64,000 bases of DNA, taken from NCBI GenBank assembly GCA_014281115.1, contig JACONQ010000017.1, positions 1,054,001 through 1,118,000 on the forward strand. Reading direction: 5' to 3'. Position 1 is the first letter of the stretch. Each line of letters starts with the position of its first letter. The DNA is from Laburnicola sp. R22_1. Taxonomy: Eukaryota > Ascomycota > Dothideomycetes > Pleosporales > Didymosphaeriaceae. Made by a program: the position numbers and the translations under genes. Under the pieces are notes generated by a model. It was not told the origin of the DNA. It made no database searches and saw only the letters and a program-made list of their open reading frames with translations. Positions 1 through 10,913 of this stretch are shown here, piece by piece.

Positions 1-2012
1 GGAGACGGTTTAGGAGATTTAGTATAGAAGGTTAGTAAGAGCTTAGTAATCAGCGCTAACTAGAGGTATCTTAGTAAAGTTAAGGGAATTTTTTCTTAAA
101 ACTTTGACCCTATATAACTTTTTTTTCTACGTAGATAAAATTCTATAACTTATATATATTATAGTTTAGTCTATAAGGACTATATAACTTAATTTTTATT
201 ATAGGTTTATTCATAGAAATAATAATTATAAGGAAAAAGATAAAAATTAATTAAAATTAAACAATTAGATAGAACTAGTAAATAATATATAACTAGTACT
301 TAGTATACCATCCTTTAGCCTCTATAACGTCATTATAACGCTTAGGCAAAGATAGTATACAATAATCTATAGCCTCCTATGGAATTAAATCCCACTCCTC
401 TTGTATAGCTCTTTTAAAGGCTTCTACACTAGATTTACTAGTGCCAAAGCCTAAAGAAGCCCTATTTCTTGTTTCTAGCCTATCTTTTCATAGACTCTAA
501 ACGTTTTCTATAGGATTTAAGTCTAGTGAATAGGGTGGATGCCTAAAAACAAAGACTTTATTCCTAGAAAACCACCTTTTTACCTGTGGAGTTCCGTAGA
601 TCTTCGAATTATCCTGTTGAAATTTCCAGCCTAGTTATAATTAGTGTAAAGAATAAGATTATAAAAATATAATATATATATATATTATATATATTAAAAG
701 AAAAAAAGAAAAAAGAAGAAAAAGGGATACTTTACTTACCTCTTTTTAAAAGAGGTTTTAAGATAGGATTTAAACACTTCTGTATATATCTAGTGTTATT
801 AAAGGTCCTAGTTTTAATAGGGTCCCTTAAAAACACTAGTTTAGAACGTTCTCCTATCCAAATACAGCCCCAGACTAAGATAGAAATATCTCGCGCTTTT
901 AGTGAATTAGTACTAGCTCAAAAAAAAGATATAAAAAAAGTAAAATAGCCTAATTATAGAGAAAAACGGGCTCTATAATTCTAGAATTTAAAAGAAATTA
1001 ATAACTTACTAGTTGTTTGGTTTTTGCGCTGTTCAGGCCTAATTTTCGATTTTCCCCTTTTTCTTATATATTCTTGCCTATTACTATGCCCCCTTTGGAT
1101 AGTAGACTCGTCAGAAAATATAACTTTAGCAAAGTTAATATTTTCTAGCTCCTTAACTATCTCTTTAGCCTAGAATTCTCTTTTTTTAGCTCTTTCTTTA
1201 GTTAAATAGGCCTTTTTCTTAGAGATGTTAAAAGAATAGTCTTCTCCTTTTAAAACTCTCTGTAACGACCTCTTAGTAAAGCCAAAATATTTTCTTCTAA
1301 TAGCCTCTTATTTGTCTTCTTAGGGCTTTTAGTTAAATCCCTATTAATAACTCTTTTCTCCCTAGAAGTAACCTTAGTTACTCTCCCTGTTTTACTCCTT
1401 TTAATAAGTTATCTCCCTTATTTTTCTTATTAATACGTCTAATAGCAGTCTTAATAGATTGTAAAGGCTTATTAATGGTAGTAGCAATAGTAGAATTAGA
1501 AGTATTTGCTTTTTTAAGTAAAGAAACTTGACTTTCGAGTTTTGACAATTCTGGCTCTATTCGAGGAAATACAAAAGAGAAAATTTACTAGACAAAAGAT
1601 ATTATATTATACTATAATCTTAGTAATAAATTACGTGATTTAATTAACTTTTAAAATCACGTGATTTTTTAACCTTAAATAATTTCTTAATTAAGTTATA
1701 TAAGTACTCCGAAATTTTGCTTACGTAATCTACACTAGGCCTAGAATAGCTAGTAAAAACATTAGCCTAGTAGCATACTAAATAAAAAAGTCATAACGCC
1801 TTAAAAATTGACTTTTTAGAAACACTAAGTTTAGAGATAGATACCTTAAGGACTCTGCTTAGTAAGCACGTAACTAGTACCTAATCTTAATCTCCTATAT
1901 TTCCTCTTTAAAACCGTATACTTTTTATTTACATAGTATTAAAACTCACTTAGTTATATAACTTTTAAAAAGGTATCTTTTTACTAGGCGCTTTTTATGT
2001 GTCACCCTACTG
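1..2012 (-). mobile_element. Tc1/mariner transposon copy A, RIP-decayed, one end outside window
   Basis: This stretch is the reverse complement of the complete element at 40029-42128 and runs from just inside one terminal inverted repeat (missing to the left of the window) to the other terminus, CCCTACTG followed by TA at 2013-2014. Read on the minus strand it encodes a Tc1-type DD34E transposase: an N-terminal helix-turn-helix part near 1560-1250, the first catalytic Asp in FSDEST near 1110, and the C-terminal block with HPPYSPDLNPIENVW near 530. Stops and indels interrupt the frame, so it is not a working gene. Base composition is strongly TpA-rich, as expected after RIP. One glutamine codon that is a stop in the other copy is intact here (about 1530). 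Confidence 0.9.
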
Positions 2013-3878
2013 TAGTGAAGCCTTACGCCTTAGACCCCACAACCTGACTCAACCAAACACCGTGAACACGGCTTACTGCTACTCATGTGTGTCGCACATG
2101 ACGTACATGGTAGGTATTGGCAATCAGCTTCGCCGCATCCTTACAGACTAACATCCTTCTCTGTCTCTCTGTTACACGCGACTGATCATCACAGCCTCGC
2201 GGCCATTCACTGTGGCATAACTAGATCTATGTCATAATAGTCGCAATCTTCAATAACTGACTTACGTCGAGCAATGCTCGCGTGCTCTGAACCAAACAAG
2301 TCCAAGCCTTGGCCTGAGGTCTGAGGTGAAAGTCTTACTCGCCCTGCACTGCCGGCAGGAAACCGCACACCTGGTAATTGGTGTAACCTCTACTCTATGC
2401 TGGATGGTAGTCCTTATTTTTCTTGATGTTTTGAGGATCAAAACACAAACCTTATTCAGAGGGAATTGAAGCTTGGACTTGCATCTTGGTTGGCACTATC
2501 TCATATCAGACTTGACATACGTGCACCAATATGCTTCAAGGCTAAGAAGGGGTTCGCTGTATACTTGAATACTAATTTTATGTCAATTTCGTACTTCAGC
2601 GCCGTCTATCTTGCACAGAGGTTACTTCCATGGTCGAACCAACGCACGTCCGGGTTCACTTATAGGGGTCATGTCCTTAGACTTTATAGTAGATCTACCT
2701 AAGAGAAAGGTCATATTGCTCTTTCAATACTGGCCGCTAAGTTGCAATAATACTAATTTGTAACATCGCCTCCAGTGAGACGCATTCCTTTTCAATAGAA
2801 TGAATCAGGTTTGTCGGAAATGTATCGTGATTCTGAGTGTGATATCTGTCCCTACTATTATGAACGGTAAATAGTAGTCTTTGATAACCCATGGGTCTAA
2901 CTCTATATGGGAATGCAGACAAATCAAAGCGTGGTTTATGTTGAACTCGATGGATTCTAAAGTGGAGGCTATTGGAGGGGCTTCTTCTGACCTGTTTTTT
3001 TGTACTTGGGTTTTTTCTTCTTTGGATTGTTTTAGTCTACAAAGTATCACAACTAGGCTTCTGAAGTTGACAACTGCGAACGGATACATTACATGCTTTC
3101 TTACTACTCCTCTTCGTAGGTCTTCAGACGTCCCCTGGGAAATATAAATCGCGTATAGTAAAAGGATTCAGATGCCATGTGGGATCAGAATGGTCAAGTG
3201 ACGTTTGAAATACGATACTGACTGCGTCCTCACCACTGGCTAGCGCTAATACAAGGGAAGATGGGAATGTACTCTAGAAGTAGATTCTGATTAAGATTTA
3301 GCTATGTTAAAACTAGGAGAACACTCGTACCCAGGCGTTACCATTGGTGTCTTGCTGCACTTGTAGGTTATTTATGCTTGTGATGGAAATTATCAGAGTG
3401 CATGATGAAATAAGTTGAGTATATTTAGACAAAAGCCGACGCAGAATTATACGATCAAGTCCTCGATTATGGCCGGTATTTTTGCTTCGGTTGCAGTCGT
3501 CGATACGTGTGCATGGTGCAGGATATGTCGTATGAGCGATTCACACATTACTAATATGCCTAATATTTCACAACTACGCATATGCGAGACAATTATCCAT
3601 CAAGACTGAGCATTAACAACACTGCGAAGTATCCAATCACATGATCTCATCCGTACCCTTCGCATTCTCGTTACCATGAGTCACTGTTGCATCGGAAGGA
3701 GACTAGAAGAAAAATTTCACCCGGGTAAGCACAGATTTCCACTAGGGGACCCACATGCACAACCACAGTGGCAAACAAGCCCAAAAAGCAACGATCAAAG
3801 CTCCTTTCCTCGCCGGTATGCTGTTGCGCATGCGCATATATATTTCTCCCCGGAAGAGGTGATCATCTGATCAGAAAA
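2013..3878. other. Intergenic, no supported gene
   Basis: Normal-complexity DNA between the transposon terminus and the tRNA. Several open frames of 60-94 codons exist on both strands, but none has a recognisable domain, a signal peptide with a good start, or a plausible spliced extension. I see no repeat or RNA structure here. Confidence 0.5.
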
Positions 3879-3985
3879 GCCCGGCTAGCTCAATCGGTAG
3901 AGCGTGAGACTCTTAAGTATTCACGGTCTAATAAACTCGATTACGCGGTATCTCAAGGTTGTGGGTTCGACCCCCACGTCGGGCT
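3879..3985 (+). tRNA. tRNA-Lys(CUU) with a 34-nt intron
   Basis: The sequence folds as a standard cloverleaf. The acceptor arm is GCCCGGC paired with GTCGGGC, the D arm carries the internal A box (TAGCTCAATCGG), the anticodon arm is TGAGA/TCTCA with loop C-T-CTT-A-A, and the T arm is GTGGG-TTCGACC-CCCAC with the B box. The anticodon CTT (3912-3914) reads AAG, hence lysine. The loop is interrupted one base 3' of the anticodon, the canonical position for a nuclear tRNA intron; removing 3916-3949 (34 nt) restores it. A T-run at 4001-4005 is a plausible pol III terminator. Confidence 0.95.
3916..3949 (+). other. tRNA-Lys intron
   Basis: This 34-nt insertion lies immediately after A37 of the anticodon loop and is inconsistent with the tRNA fold. 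It is the substrate of the tRNA splicing endonuclease, not the spliceosome. The boundary can slide by one base because both edges are A. Confidence 0.85.
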
Positions 3986-4000
3986 GGCTTTACTGTTCTC

Positions 4001-4005
4001 TTTTT
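4001..4005 (+). terminator. RNA polymerase III T-run terminator
   Basis: Five consecutive T residues begin 16 bases after the tRNA 3' end, a normal spacing for pol III termination. Confidence 0.6.
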
Positions 4006-4337
4006 GCTGTTTTTGTGGATGTCTGAGGTGCTGGGTGTGTGTGGTGCGGGATGACTGTAGTGGAGACTAGCACTGGCGACGCTCCACATTCGGATTTTTT
4101 TTGAGCCCTGCATAACACGTAGAAGACTGAATAGATAGATCGACAATGCATGCTCGCTTATTACATATTACGGTCATTATATTCAATATCTCATATAGCG
4201 TATTCTTCTGCTGCAATTATTACATCCTTTCTCATAAACATCATGCCATCTCTACGCCCTTCAACGCTCGGTATCCTGTCTAAACCCAACCATTATTATC
4301 TACCAACCAGCCCCATGCTGGCCTATGACTTCACATC

Positions 4338-4957
4338 CTAGTAGAACACTCTCTTCACGTCGACTCTGACACATCCTGGCGTCTCCGGCGCCCTGTCACC
4401 CAAAGCCCAAACCAGATTCACATAATTATACCCCGAGTAATACGTCGAACAAGCAAACCACCTATAATACGCCTTGGTATCCCCCGCCATAGGCGGACTA
4501 GTTTTATAGTCCACATATCCCTGTACATTCAACAACGCCTTCTTGTCAAACGCCAAGTCTGAGTGTCCGCACCTGACCCCGGCCAGAACAGCGGTAGCGC
4601 GATATTGGCCGTAGGATCGTATTGAAACCGAAGCGAGGAGGGGATCGGTGGTTGGGCATTCAGTTTGTATGTCAAGAAGCCGGGGGCGCCGAGGTTCGGG
4701 TCGGGTTTCCGGGCCGTCGAAGAAGTATTGAAACGGAAGGTTGCGGCCGGGATGGGATCAGGGTTGGGCGTCGAGGAGCTGTTGGAAGGGCAGAGGGATT
4801 CGATCGCGGCGCCGATGTGGCAGGCGAAGAGCGTCTGACCGTTGTATTTGGGGTCGCGGGACTGGAGGATGAGACGGAACGGTTTGGACTCTCTGTCGTA
4901 TTGAGCGCTTGTGAGTTCTGCGAGAGCCAGAGCGAGAGTGGGGAGTACGAGCTTCAT
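4338..4957 (-). pseudogene. Small secreted protein of unknown function, apparently frameshifted
   Basis: Starting at the second in-frame Met (4957; an upstream Met at 4981 is in frame) the product opens with a classic signal peptide, MKLVLPTLALALAELTSAQ, then a domain containing FRLILQSRDPKYNGQTLFAC. The first frame ends at 4529, but the natural continuation (AFDKKALLNVQGYVDY... to VFY, stop at 4338) lies in another frame. The switch falls near 4556-4575 with no room for an intron there; one extra T in the CTTGG at about 4557 would join them. The two halves resemble the N- and C-terminal parts of small secreted proteins common in dothideomycetes; that resemblance is from memory. Either the gene is recently broken or there is a one-base assembly error. 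Confidence 0.6.
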
Positions 4958-4981
4958 GCTGCTGCTGGTCCTGGTGCGCAC

Positions 4982-5814
4982 GTCTTGAGTAGATGTAGAT
5001 GCGGGGAAGTAACTACTATCGGTGAACTGTGGATGGTATAATGGGATGTCTTTTTACCAGCGACGACGATCCATTTATATGCATTCGATCCCGTATCGTC
5101 GCATAACCATCCGTAGAGCAGGAAGGGCACAAGCTCAGCCGCCGATCAATTCCATGCTGGCGTCGGCAAGGTAGTTTATCCAACAGCATCTCGCGTTCAC
5201 GCCACATCGAAATTGCTCGGAAAAACCGATATGGCTCGAAAGGACCGTCAACTGCAGTAGCGAGCGACGCTTTTAGTACAATGCGAAAGTGAAGTTGTGA
5301 TTCTAGGAGTGTCAACAAGAAGATTACACGAGGTCAATGGATGAGGCAGGAGGGTGCAATATCGACAGTATCGAAACTGCAGGCGGGGTATGCTGATGCA
5401 GCAGCTTCTTCTGGAATTTCGATAATTGAATGCAAATTTCTTGGGTCAGTCGGTACGTTGGGCGACCTCGGGGCCGTACTAGAGCGATCAATCATCTCAA
5501 GACACCGTATAAGAGTGTGGAGCGATGTTGGATGATGGAAATAACACTTTTTGAATGATCTGAACATTTGTGAATGTGGAAGTTCTACTAGCTTCGCTCG
5601 GTTAGCGGCCGAGAGTGCACGGTGCCGTCACAAGCGGGGCTGCCTCGGTGAACATCGATTCACATCTGCATGTTGCTGTCTGCTTCCCATACTCTGCCCA
5701 GCTCTGACGCTTGACTAACACCACTTCATCTAGGCTTATTCCGATCGCTTCCCTCTCTTACGCCCACGTTCACACCTCACCACACCTCACCCACGAGCCA
5801 TCGGCACTCCCGGT
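4982..5814. other. Intergenic, no supported gene
   Basis: Contains the promoter side of the small secreted protein gene and the 3' side of the membrane protein gene. Short open frames are present but none is recognisable. Confidence 0.4.
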
Positions 5815-7051
5815 TTACCGTCGGCGGACCCCGCCGTCACCCTCAGCGGCTACACCAGCCCTTCCCGACCCTGCGCCGGTCCATTCGCTTTCTTTCTCGT
5901 CGTCCTCAACAACCGGTACCTCGCTGACGGTCCGCGTCTGTATAGCCCACCACGTAGCCCAGGTGATCCAGCAGAATACGGCGTCGAATGCTACGCTGCT
6001 GACCGCTGGATGCTCCCACAGTTGCTGCCAGATACCACGCGGGCCGCTGTAGTTGTAGGCCAAAGCGGTTACCCTCGTGAACACCAACGCACCTCCGAAG
6101 TTCGTGGCGCCCCAGAGGAACTTGTAGATGGTGCCTGCAAATTCCACATTCGAGTCGGTGAGATACTTCTGAGGTACTAGTGCCCGAGCGAACGGCATAA
6201 CAAGAAGCGCAACATGAGGCGTCAGCAGCATCGGCATGAACTCCTTTTGGTGGTACCAATAATGCTCGTCGGCAAGCAAATAGGCTGGCCCGATGGTGAA
6301 AGCAATGGAAAGAAGGTTGGCCAACCACGGTCCGAGCCATTTCCTTCGATATATTCCAGTGGAAGAAGGGGGAGGTGGCGGCGGAGGGCTCAGGAGGAGA
6401 GTGAGGAGGTACAAGTTCGTGGCGAAGCTGATTGCGACGATCTGGCCGAGCAGCATAAACGCCCACGTGTATCTGATGCCTCGACGGATTCCTGGTACTA
6501 TCAGTCATTGCTCAGGGGTTGGTTCCGGCAGACGTGCCCTTCTGTTCCATGCTTAGTCCTAATCCGCAAGCGAAGAAGAAGATTTGATGTGACCACCAGT
6601 AACGCGCATTGCCGACAATCACTGTTTCCCAAGCCTCTCTAAATAATGAAGTCTCCTTCAGCCACAGACCCCAATGCATTTGATCTTGACTGAGTTCGAA
6701 ACGTGACCTCCACATAGCCCATGCCTGGTACGAGACTCGGAAGTAATTGAACATGTAATACCATGTCGTAAACAGACTTGCTGCTGCGAGGAAAGCAAAT
6801 GCTCGAATATGCTGACGCGGTGGAAGACGTGCCGTGGTTGACTTGGATAACACATTGTAATTCTTGATGAGCTTGTAGATGATGAAGAGACTCAAGGTGA
6901 CGCAAAGTCCGAGGTACGAAAAGAAGATGAGGTAGGCTCGACCGTTGGTGTCCGTTCCTGGAGGCGGTGGATCCTTGTTCACATAGCGTGTGGGGATGTT
7001 GTTGTGCGCATAGCTTGGTGGAGCAAAGCCGGGCGGTGCCATGGCGGGCAA
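5815..7051 (-). CDS. Multi-spanning membrane protein of unknown function
   Basis: Two exons, 7051-6534 and 6472-5815, give 391 residues in consistent phase. The intron 6473-6533 is inferred: the donor GTCTGC is weak, the acceptor is CAG, and a possible branch site ACTGAT lies inside. The protein has a short proline-rich N-terminus, then about eight hydrophobic segments: roughly residues 40-62, 81-102, 150-167 in the first half, and five more in the second, including AFMLLGQIVAISFATNLYLL and VAFDAVFCWITWATWWAIQ. An acidic, Gly/Arg-rich cytosol-like tail follows. No transport or enzyme motif is visible, so I give no function. It is divergently transcribed from the AVT3-like gene across about 530 bp. 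The first-exon frame would otherwise stop after residue 179, so the intron matters. Confidence 0.75.
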
Positions 7052-7581
7052 AGAAAGGTTGGTAGAGGGTCCTCTGGTGTGTTGCTACATGTGAGACTTA
7101 TGAATGCTGTGAAGCTAGACGAAACGTGTTCACTGCGGGTTAACGGGTGATTTTCCAGAGCCGATGATAAAGTGCTTCATTAAGCCGGTATCCTCCGCTT
7201 GGCTCCAGCCAGCCAATCAAGCATGATGCAGGGGATGGCCCACATGGCGTCACGTGTGGCGCTACGGTCTTGGCTCTCGGTGCCGCCCAGTCCCTACGAT
7301 CTCGAAGGTTCGGCCTCGTCGATACTTTAAGTTCCAACCTTGCTCCAAAGCTCCTATCTTCACCTGTGTTGATTGAGTGTCTCTCCAACTATTGCGGTGG
7401 GTGGGATTGCTCTCTGCCGCAAATTTCCATCAAAGACCGCCAAGCACGGTGATGTCAGGCACACACGGACCTTTCTAGACTTTTTGAAACTCACAAACAA
7501 CAACCAGCGCGGCTTCCCTGCAACAACTGTTCTCGCAGCACCCAAGCAACAACTGTTCTCGCAGCACCCCAGCAAGACACG
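7052..7581. promoter_or_regulatory. Divergent intergenic region between membrane protein and AVT3-like genes
   Basis: About 530 bp separate two start codons pointing away from each other, so both promoters must lie here. The right end, the likely 5' UTR of the transporter, contains a direct repeat: the 22-base stretch beginning AACAACTGTTCTCGC occurs twice in tandem around 7521-7567. No TATA box is clear on either side. Confidence 0.5.
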
Positions 7582-9318
7582 ATGTCTGACCTTCCAGTTA
7601 GACAAGCAGATCAGGACCTTGTCAGTCACAGCAGGGTTCTTTCAGGGCATCTAGACCCTAGCTACACAGCTGAATTCGAAGGTGCTGCGCCAAATGACAA
7701 CCCTGAGCCAACCGACGAACCCACGGAGTCATCGTTGCTCCTCCCAGGCGGCGACATCCACAGGGATCTTTATCGTATCCAGGCCAATTCCAAGCGCGCC
7801 AAAATGCATCAACGAGCGGCAACATTCTCGCACGCTGCGGAGTTTGCCCCCTCTGAGCCCGACTTGGACGACATGGTTCCTGTATCCGAGCAGCTCGCTC
7901 CAGGAGGGTTCAGAAGGGCCTTCTTGGCACGACAGGCCAGAAGTGTTAGTCACCTTGCGGCTCCTGTAACGAGGAATTTCATCTCTTTCCTGGAACTGTA
8001 CGGGAACTTTGCCGGAGAAGATTTGGAAGAGTCAGACGATGAATCACGCATGGAGGACGAAGAAGCAGAACCCGGTGAGCGGCGGCCGTTGCTTGGACGA
8101 AGAAAGAGATCCAAGAAGAGGGTGAGGGCGCAAGGTGATGCTTCGAACATCAAGTCTTTCTTCACCCTGTTGAAGGCCTTCATTGGTACGGGAATCATGT
8201 TTCTGCCTAAAGCATTCAAGAATGGCGGCATGCTCTTCTCATCCATCACGCTCCTTACGGTAGCCGCTGTTACTATGCTCTGCTTCCAGCTATTACTTCA
8301 ATGCCGAGCGCGGTATGGCGGTGGTTACGGAGAGCTCGGTCTGGCTGTCGGTGGACCGCGGCTGCGATCTGTCATCCTTTCTTCCATCACGCTGTCACAG
8401 GTTTGTTTCGTTTGCGCTGGTCTTATCTTCACCGCAGACAACCTTTCCGCCTTCCTGGCCGCCGTCACGCCTAAGAGCAATGTGCCGCTCTCAACCAATG
8501 CCCTTATCGGTATCCAAATGATTGTGCTGATTCCGATGTCCTTCATCCGCAACATATCGAAGCTTGGTCCCTTGGCTATATTGGCTGATCTTTTCATTGG
8601 TATGGGCTTGATGTACATCTACTGGTACGATATTTCCAGCATCTCCCAAATGCACGGCCTCCATCCTTCCGTCGAGCTCTTCAATCCAAGGGATTTTACG
8701 CTCACCATCGGTTCGTCTATCTTCACTTTCGAAGGCATCGGGCTCATTTTGCCGATCCAGTCGAGCATGAAACACCCGGAGAACTTCAACAAGCTTCTGG
8801 GTCTTGTGATGCTCATTATCACTGTGATCTTCACCTCGGTCGGGGTTCTCTGTTACGGCACCTTTGGCGAGCACGTCAGCGTCGAGGTCATCACCAATTT
8901 CCCGCAAACCAGCAAGCTGGTGAACGCGATTCAGTTTTTGTACGCAATGGCTGTGATGGTTGGCGAACCGGTGCAATTATTCCCGGCCATTCGTATCCTT
9001 GAAGGGAGAGTGTTCGGTCACCGCTCGGGCAAACAGAATGCACTTACCAAATGGAAGAAGAACTTCTTCCGAACGTCGATTGTGCTGTTCGCCGGTGCGG
9101 TGGCGATCGTCGGTGCAAGCAATCTTGACAAGTTCGTCGCGCTTGTTGGAAGTGTTGCTTGCGTGCCACTGGTGTATATCTACCCAGCTTATCTGCATTA
9201 CAAGGGTGTTGCGCAGAGCAATCTTGCAAAAGCGGGTGACCTATTGATGATGGTTATTGGTCTGGTTGCCATGATTTACACGGCCAGCATCACCATCGTT
9301 CGATGGTCGGAGTCGTGA
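7582..9318 (+). CDS. Vacuolar amino acid transporter, AVT3/AVT4-like (AAAP family)
   Basis: A single exon encodes 578 residues. The first 190 or so are hydrophilic and presumably cytosolic, with an acidic stretch around residues 147-165 and a basic RKRSKKR patch before the membrane domain. The core begins with SFFTLLKAFIGTGIMFLPKA, the hallmark first helix of the amino acid/auxin permease (AAAP) superfamily, and continues through about eleven helices, including GSSIFTFEGIGLILPIQSSM typical of the AVT3/AVT4 and SLC36-like branch. Family members in yeasts export neutral amino acids from the vacuole to the cytosol; direction and substrate here are inferred from family membership. Length and domain order are normal, with no sign of damage. 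Confidence 0.92.
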   Translation: MSDLPVRQADQDLVSHSRVLSGHLDPSYTAEFEGAAPNDNPEPTDEPTESSLLLPGGDIHRDLYRIQANSKRAKMHQRAATFSHAAEFAPSEPDLDDMVPVSEQLAPGGFRRAFLARQARSVSHLAAPVTRNFISFLELYGNFAGEDLEESDDESRMEDEEAEPGERRPLLGRRKRSKKRVRAQGDASNIKSFFTLLKAFIGTGIMFLPKAFKNGGMLFSSITLLTVAAVTMLCFQLLLQCRARYGGGYGELGLAVGGPRLRSVILSSITLSQVCFVCAGLIFTADNLSAFLAAVTPKSNVPLSTNALIGIQMIVLIPMSFIRNISKLGPLAILADLFIGMGLMYIYWYDISSISQMHGLHPSVELFNPRDFTLTIGSSIFTFEGIGLILPIQSSMKHPENFNKLLGLVMLIITVIFTSVGVLCYGTFGEHVSVEVITNFPQTSKLVNAIQFLYAMAVMVGEPVQLFPAIRILEGRVFGHRSGKQNALTKWKKNFFRTSIVLFAGAVAIVGASNLDKFVALVGSVACVPLVYIYPAYLHYKGVAQSNLAKAGDLLMMVIGLVAMIYTASITIVRWSES

Positions 9319-9838
9319 GTTAAGATGGGCAAAAGTACTTAGCCAAGAGTTGTGGAAGGAGAAAACAGAATCGTGACTGGAGAGGTGATGAGTTTTTGTG
9401 TTGACTAGTGTGCGTTCATGCATAGTATGGCGTTGGAGGTTATATATCTCAGTGCTTGTTCTTCATTGCAATTGTTCATGGGAATATTCATACAATCCTC
9501 TCTATGAGCTTCTTGCTTCAACTTACGGACCGTTCATTTAAGGCTTGCAAGAATGACGTTGTCTAATAAGACCTCCATATTCACCCAAATAATGCCTTGT
9601 ACACACGTACTCATAAATCATACCTATGCGCAGGTAGCATAAAAACGACATTCCAGTTATATCTTCAAGGGCTATCTTAGTATATTTAAGTATATTCTAC
9701 TTTAACCTTTCTAAGAACCTAAATACCGTATCACAGCAAGGTGTTTCTCAACTATCGATTATTCTAGCGTCAACCCCAACTTCCAAAAAGCATACGTGAA
9801 ACGCTAAACACAACAAGCACCAAAGGCGCATCGCAAAT
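9319..9838. other. Intergenic with a short AT-rich patch
   Basis: Holds the 3' end of the transporter and the promoter of the RING gene. Around 9655-9725 there is a TpA-rich patch (TATATTTAAGTATATT) resembling the RIP-decayed DNA elsewhere, possibly a tiny repeat relic. No gene is seen. Confidence 0.4.
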
Positions 9839-10751
9839 ATGCCTCGCCTCCCACCAAAAGCTGACTTTCTCGCCACAGGGTGGGAGCCTTACTGTCTTCC
9901 ACAGCCAACTGCAGTCCCGACCCAGCAGACAGTCCCTTCGAACCAGGACCTAGTCGTAACCCCCTCACCCCTAAGTCCCCAAGCACAGCACCCGCCCTTG
10001 CTGGCTCAAAATCTGCCCTCAGTGCCGTCATTCATCTCCAACACCCCTCTCCCACCATCTCCCACTCTCTCCCACTCTCTCTAGCCAGATCGTGCAGGAA
10101 GCTAAGTGTCCCATCTGCGGGAACGAACTGCCCCCGCAAGAGTCCGACGGCGAAGTGACAGAGCAAATCCTTCACATTGAAGCCTGCCTATCTTTATCAA
10201 AAGAGCAGCCACCCGCTTTTGATATCTCGCCCCTAAACGACACTGTCCGTCCGCCTTCCACTGACGAGACTCGCACATGCCCCATTTGTCTGGACGAGCT
10301 CACTGATGCACCGGTGTCTATTAGAATCAGGTTATGCAGCCACATTTACCACGAAGCTTGCTTGAAGAGCTGGCTTGAACGACATAACACGTGTCCGACC
10401 TGCCGTAGAGTACTATTCGAAAGTAGCGAGCGTACGCACATACGGACCGGCAATGGATACCGAGCACTACTGTCCCCTGCGGGGCATGGGTTACCTTTCC
10501 AGCAGCAGCAGCAGCAGCCATTCAACATTACGCGAAACGGTCACATTATCTCAGGTACGGATCCCTTCACGTGGACGCAACGAGAGTACCTCAGACACGA
10601 GGCGGAAAGGCAACGACAAATTAACATATTGCACGCACAGCAGCAGCGCAACTTGGAGGAGAGTATGAGGTTCGGGAACTCGAATACCGCGCGGTCTCCC
10701 CATTCTCGTTGCGGAAGATCACTGTATGTACAGCAGATGGAGCACGACTAG
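9839..10751 (+). CDS. RING-H2 E3 ubiquitin ligase with an upstream UBZ-like zinc finger
   Basis: Exons 9839-9955 and 10089-10751 (intron 133 nt, donor GTAACC, acceptor CCAG, phase 0) give 259 residues. Residues 46-72 contain CPIC, then a loop and HIEAC: a C-x2-C...H-x3-C finger of the type seen in UBZ ubiquitin-binding domains. Residues 103-144 are a full RING-H2: C103, C106, C122, H124, H127, C130, C141, C144. A glutamine run follows near residue 177, then a charged helical stretch rich in Q and R. RING-H2 proteins recruit an E2 to ubiquitinate substrates; substrate and location cannot be told. The N-terminus is proline-rich and low-complexity, so the first exon is less certain than the RING exon. 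The stop codon lies within an 87-bp tandem duplication. Confidence 0.82.
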
Positions 10752-10913
10752 CGCGTAGAGAGTGCGAGTGACCGAACTGGGGGGCGAAATATCATTCGCT
10801 GTGGGTATGGTCGCTTCAGGGAGAGGGAGCTCGACCAGCGCGTAGAGAGTGCGAGTGACCGAACCAGGCGGCCGAATATCCGTCGCTGTGGGAATGGTCA
10901 CCTCAGGGAGAGT
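10740..10913 (+). repeat. 87-bp tandem duplication at the 3' end of the RING gene
   Basis: Two adjacent units of 87 bp; the marker GCGCGTAGAGAGTGCGAGTG occurs at 10751 and again at 10838. The first unit begins inside the last codons of the RING gene and includes its stop. The period is a multiple of three. Confidence 0.9.

Noticed and set aside
5906..6508. 200-codon frame overlapping the membrane protein gene
   Set aside because: Out of frame with the hydrophobic segments; it reads as low-quality Arg/His-rich sequence and lacks a supported start.
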